From Flavobacterium sp. (GTDB taxonomy: Bacteria > Bacteroidota > Bacteroidia > Flavobacteriales > Flavobacteriaceae): DNA of 6,394 bases. The translations under genes were made by a program, and so were the position numbers. The stretch spans positions 1 to 6,394 of the forward strand of contig JAHRWO010000295.1 in assembly GCA_019105125.1 (NCBI GenBank). Direction: 5' to 3'. The notes below the pieces were generated by a model. That model worked only from the letters and a program-made list of their open reading frames with translations. It did not search any database and was not told where the DNA came from. Below are positions 6,389 through 6,394 of this stretch, piece by piece. Numbering within the stretch: the first letter of the stretch is position 1; every line of letters starts with the position of its first letter.

Positions 6389-6394
6389 TGCCAC

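Larger units (their letters stand above)
6132..6394. other. Gene-free, very AT-rich intergenic region at right edge
   Basis: No credible reading frame or RNA gene is visible in these 263 bp. A patch of more ordinary composition (about 6143-6180) is followed by T-rich repeats with hairpin potential (6182-6219). Then comes an extremely AT-rich part: I count 15 G or C in the 120 bases 6241-6360, about 12.5%. The edge (6350-6394) carries a palindrome, a dyad and a promoter-like element reading to the right. Confidence 0.8.

Noticed and set aside
1..6394. Mobile element, CRISPR array, tRNA/rRNA or defence island
   Set aside because: No transposase or integrase, no regularly spaced repeats, no RNA gene signatures and no defence domains are seen; the genes are core housekeeping types.

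Overview
This window comes from a low-GC member of the Bacteroidota, most likely a Flavobacteriia species close to Flavobacterium. The evidence is the AT-rich DNA, -7 promoter elements of the Bacteroidota form TAnnTTTG, starts without a Shine-Dalgarno sequence but with A-rich leaders, and the gene set (a divergent prfC, three tandem SurA/parvulin-type export chaperones and a MoxR ATPase). The genus is inferred and was not tested.

Layout. Positions 798 to 1 (minus strand) hold the N-terminal half of prfC, peptide chain release factor 3, cut by the left edge. A 126-bp divergent intergenic region (799-924) carries a promoter-like element for each direction. A tight plus-strand operon follows: a 653-aa exported two-parvulin PPIase (925-2886), a 283-aa SurA-like lipoprotein with no recognisable PPIase active site (2886-3737, 1-nt overlap), and a 451-aa SurA-like PPIase (3721-5076, 17-nt overlap). 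A good intrinsic terminator (5083-5114) closes the operon. A separate promoter-like element and short direct repeats lead into a complete MoxR-family AAA+ ATPase (5178-6131). The last 263 bp hold no gene. They contain a weak terminator-like hairpin, a very AT-rich stretch, and at the right edge a promoter-like element preceded by a 7-bp dyad, apparently for a gene beyond the window.

How the genes fit together. The three operon genes appear to be an envelope folding set: two exported periplasmic proteins and one lipoprotein, all with SurA-like N-terminal regions, that would escort outer-membrane proteins through the periplasm. By eye, the paired active-site histidines of the parvulin fold are kept in both domains of the first protein, absent from the second, and kept one per domain in the third. 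This suggests one true isomerase with partly or wholly non-catalytic chaperone partners. The first protein also seems to carry a second, degenerate SurA-like unit in its C-terminal half, with the same order as the neighbouring lipoprotein. MoxR ATPases are cytoplasmic maturation chaperones; its usual DUF58/vWA partners are not directly downstream here. I see no mobile element, CRISPR array, RNA gene or clearly new defence or biosynthetic system. The most interesting points are the architecture and active-site erosion of the chaperone trio and the structured DNA in the intergenic regions.
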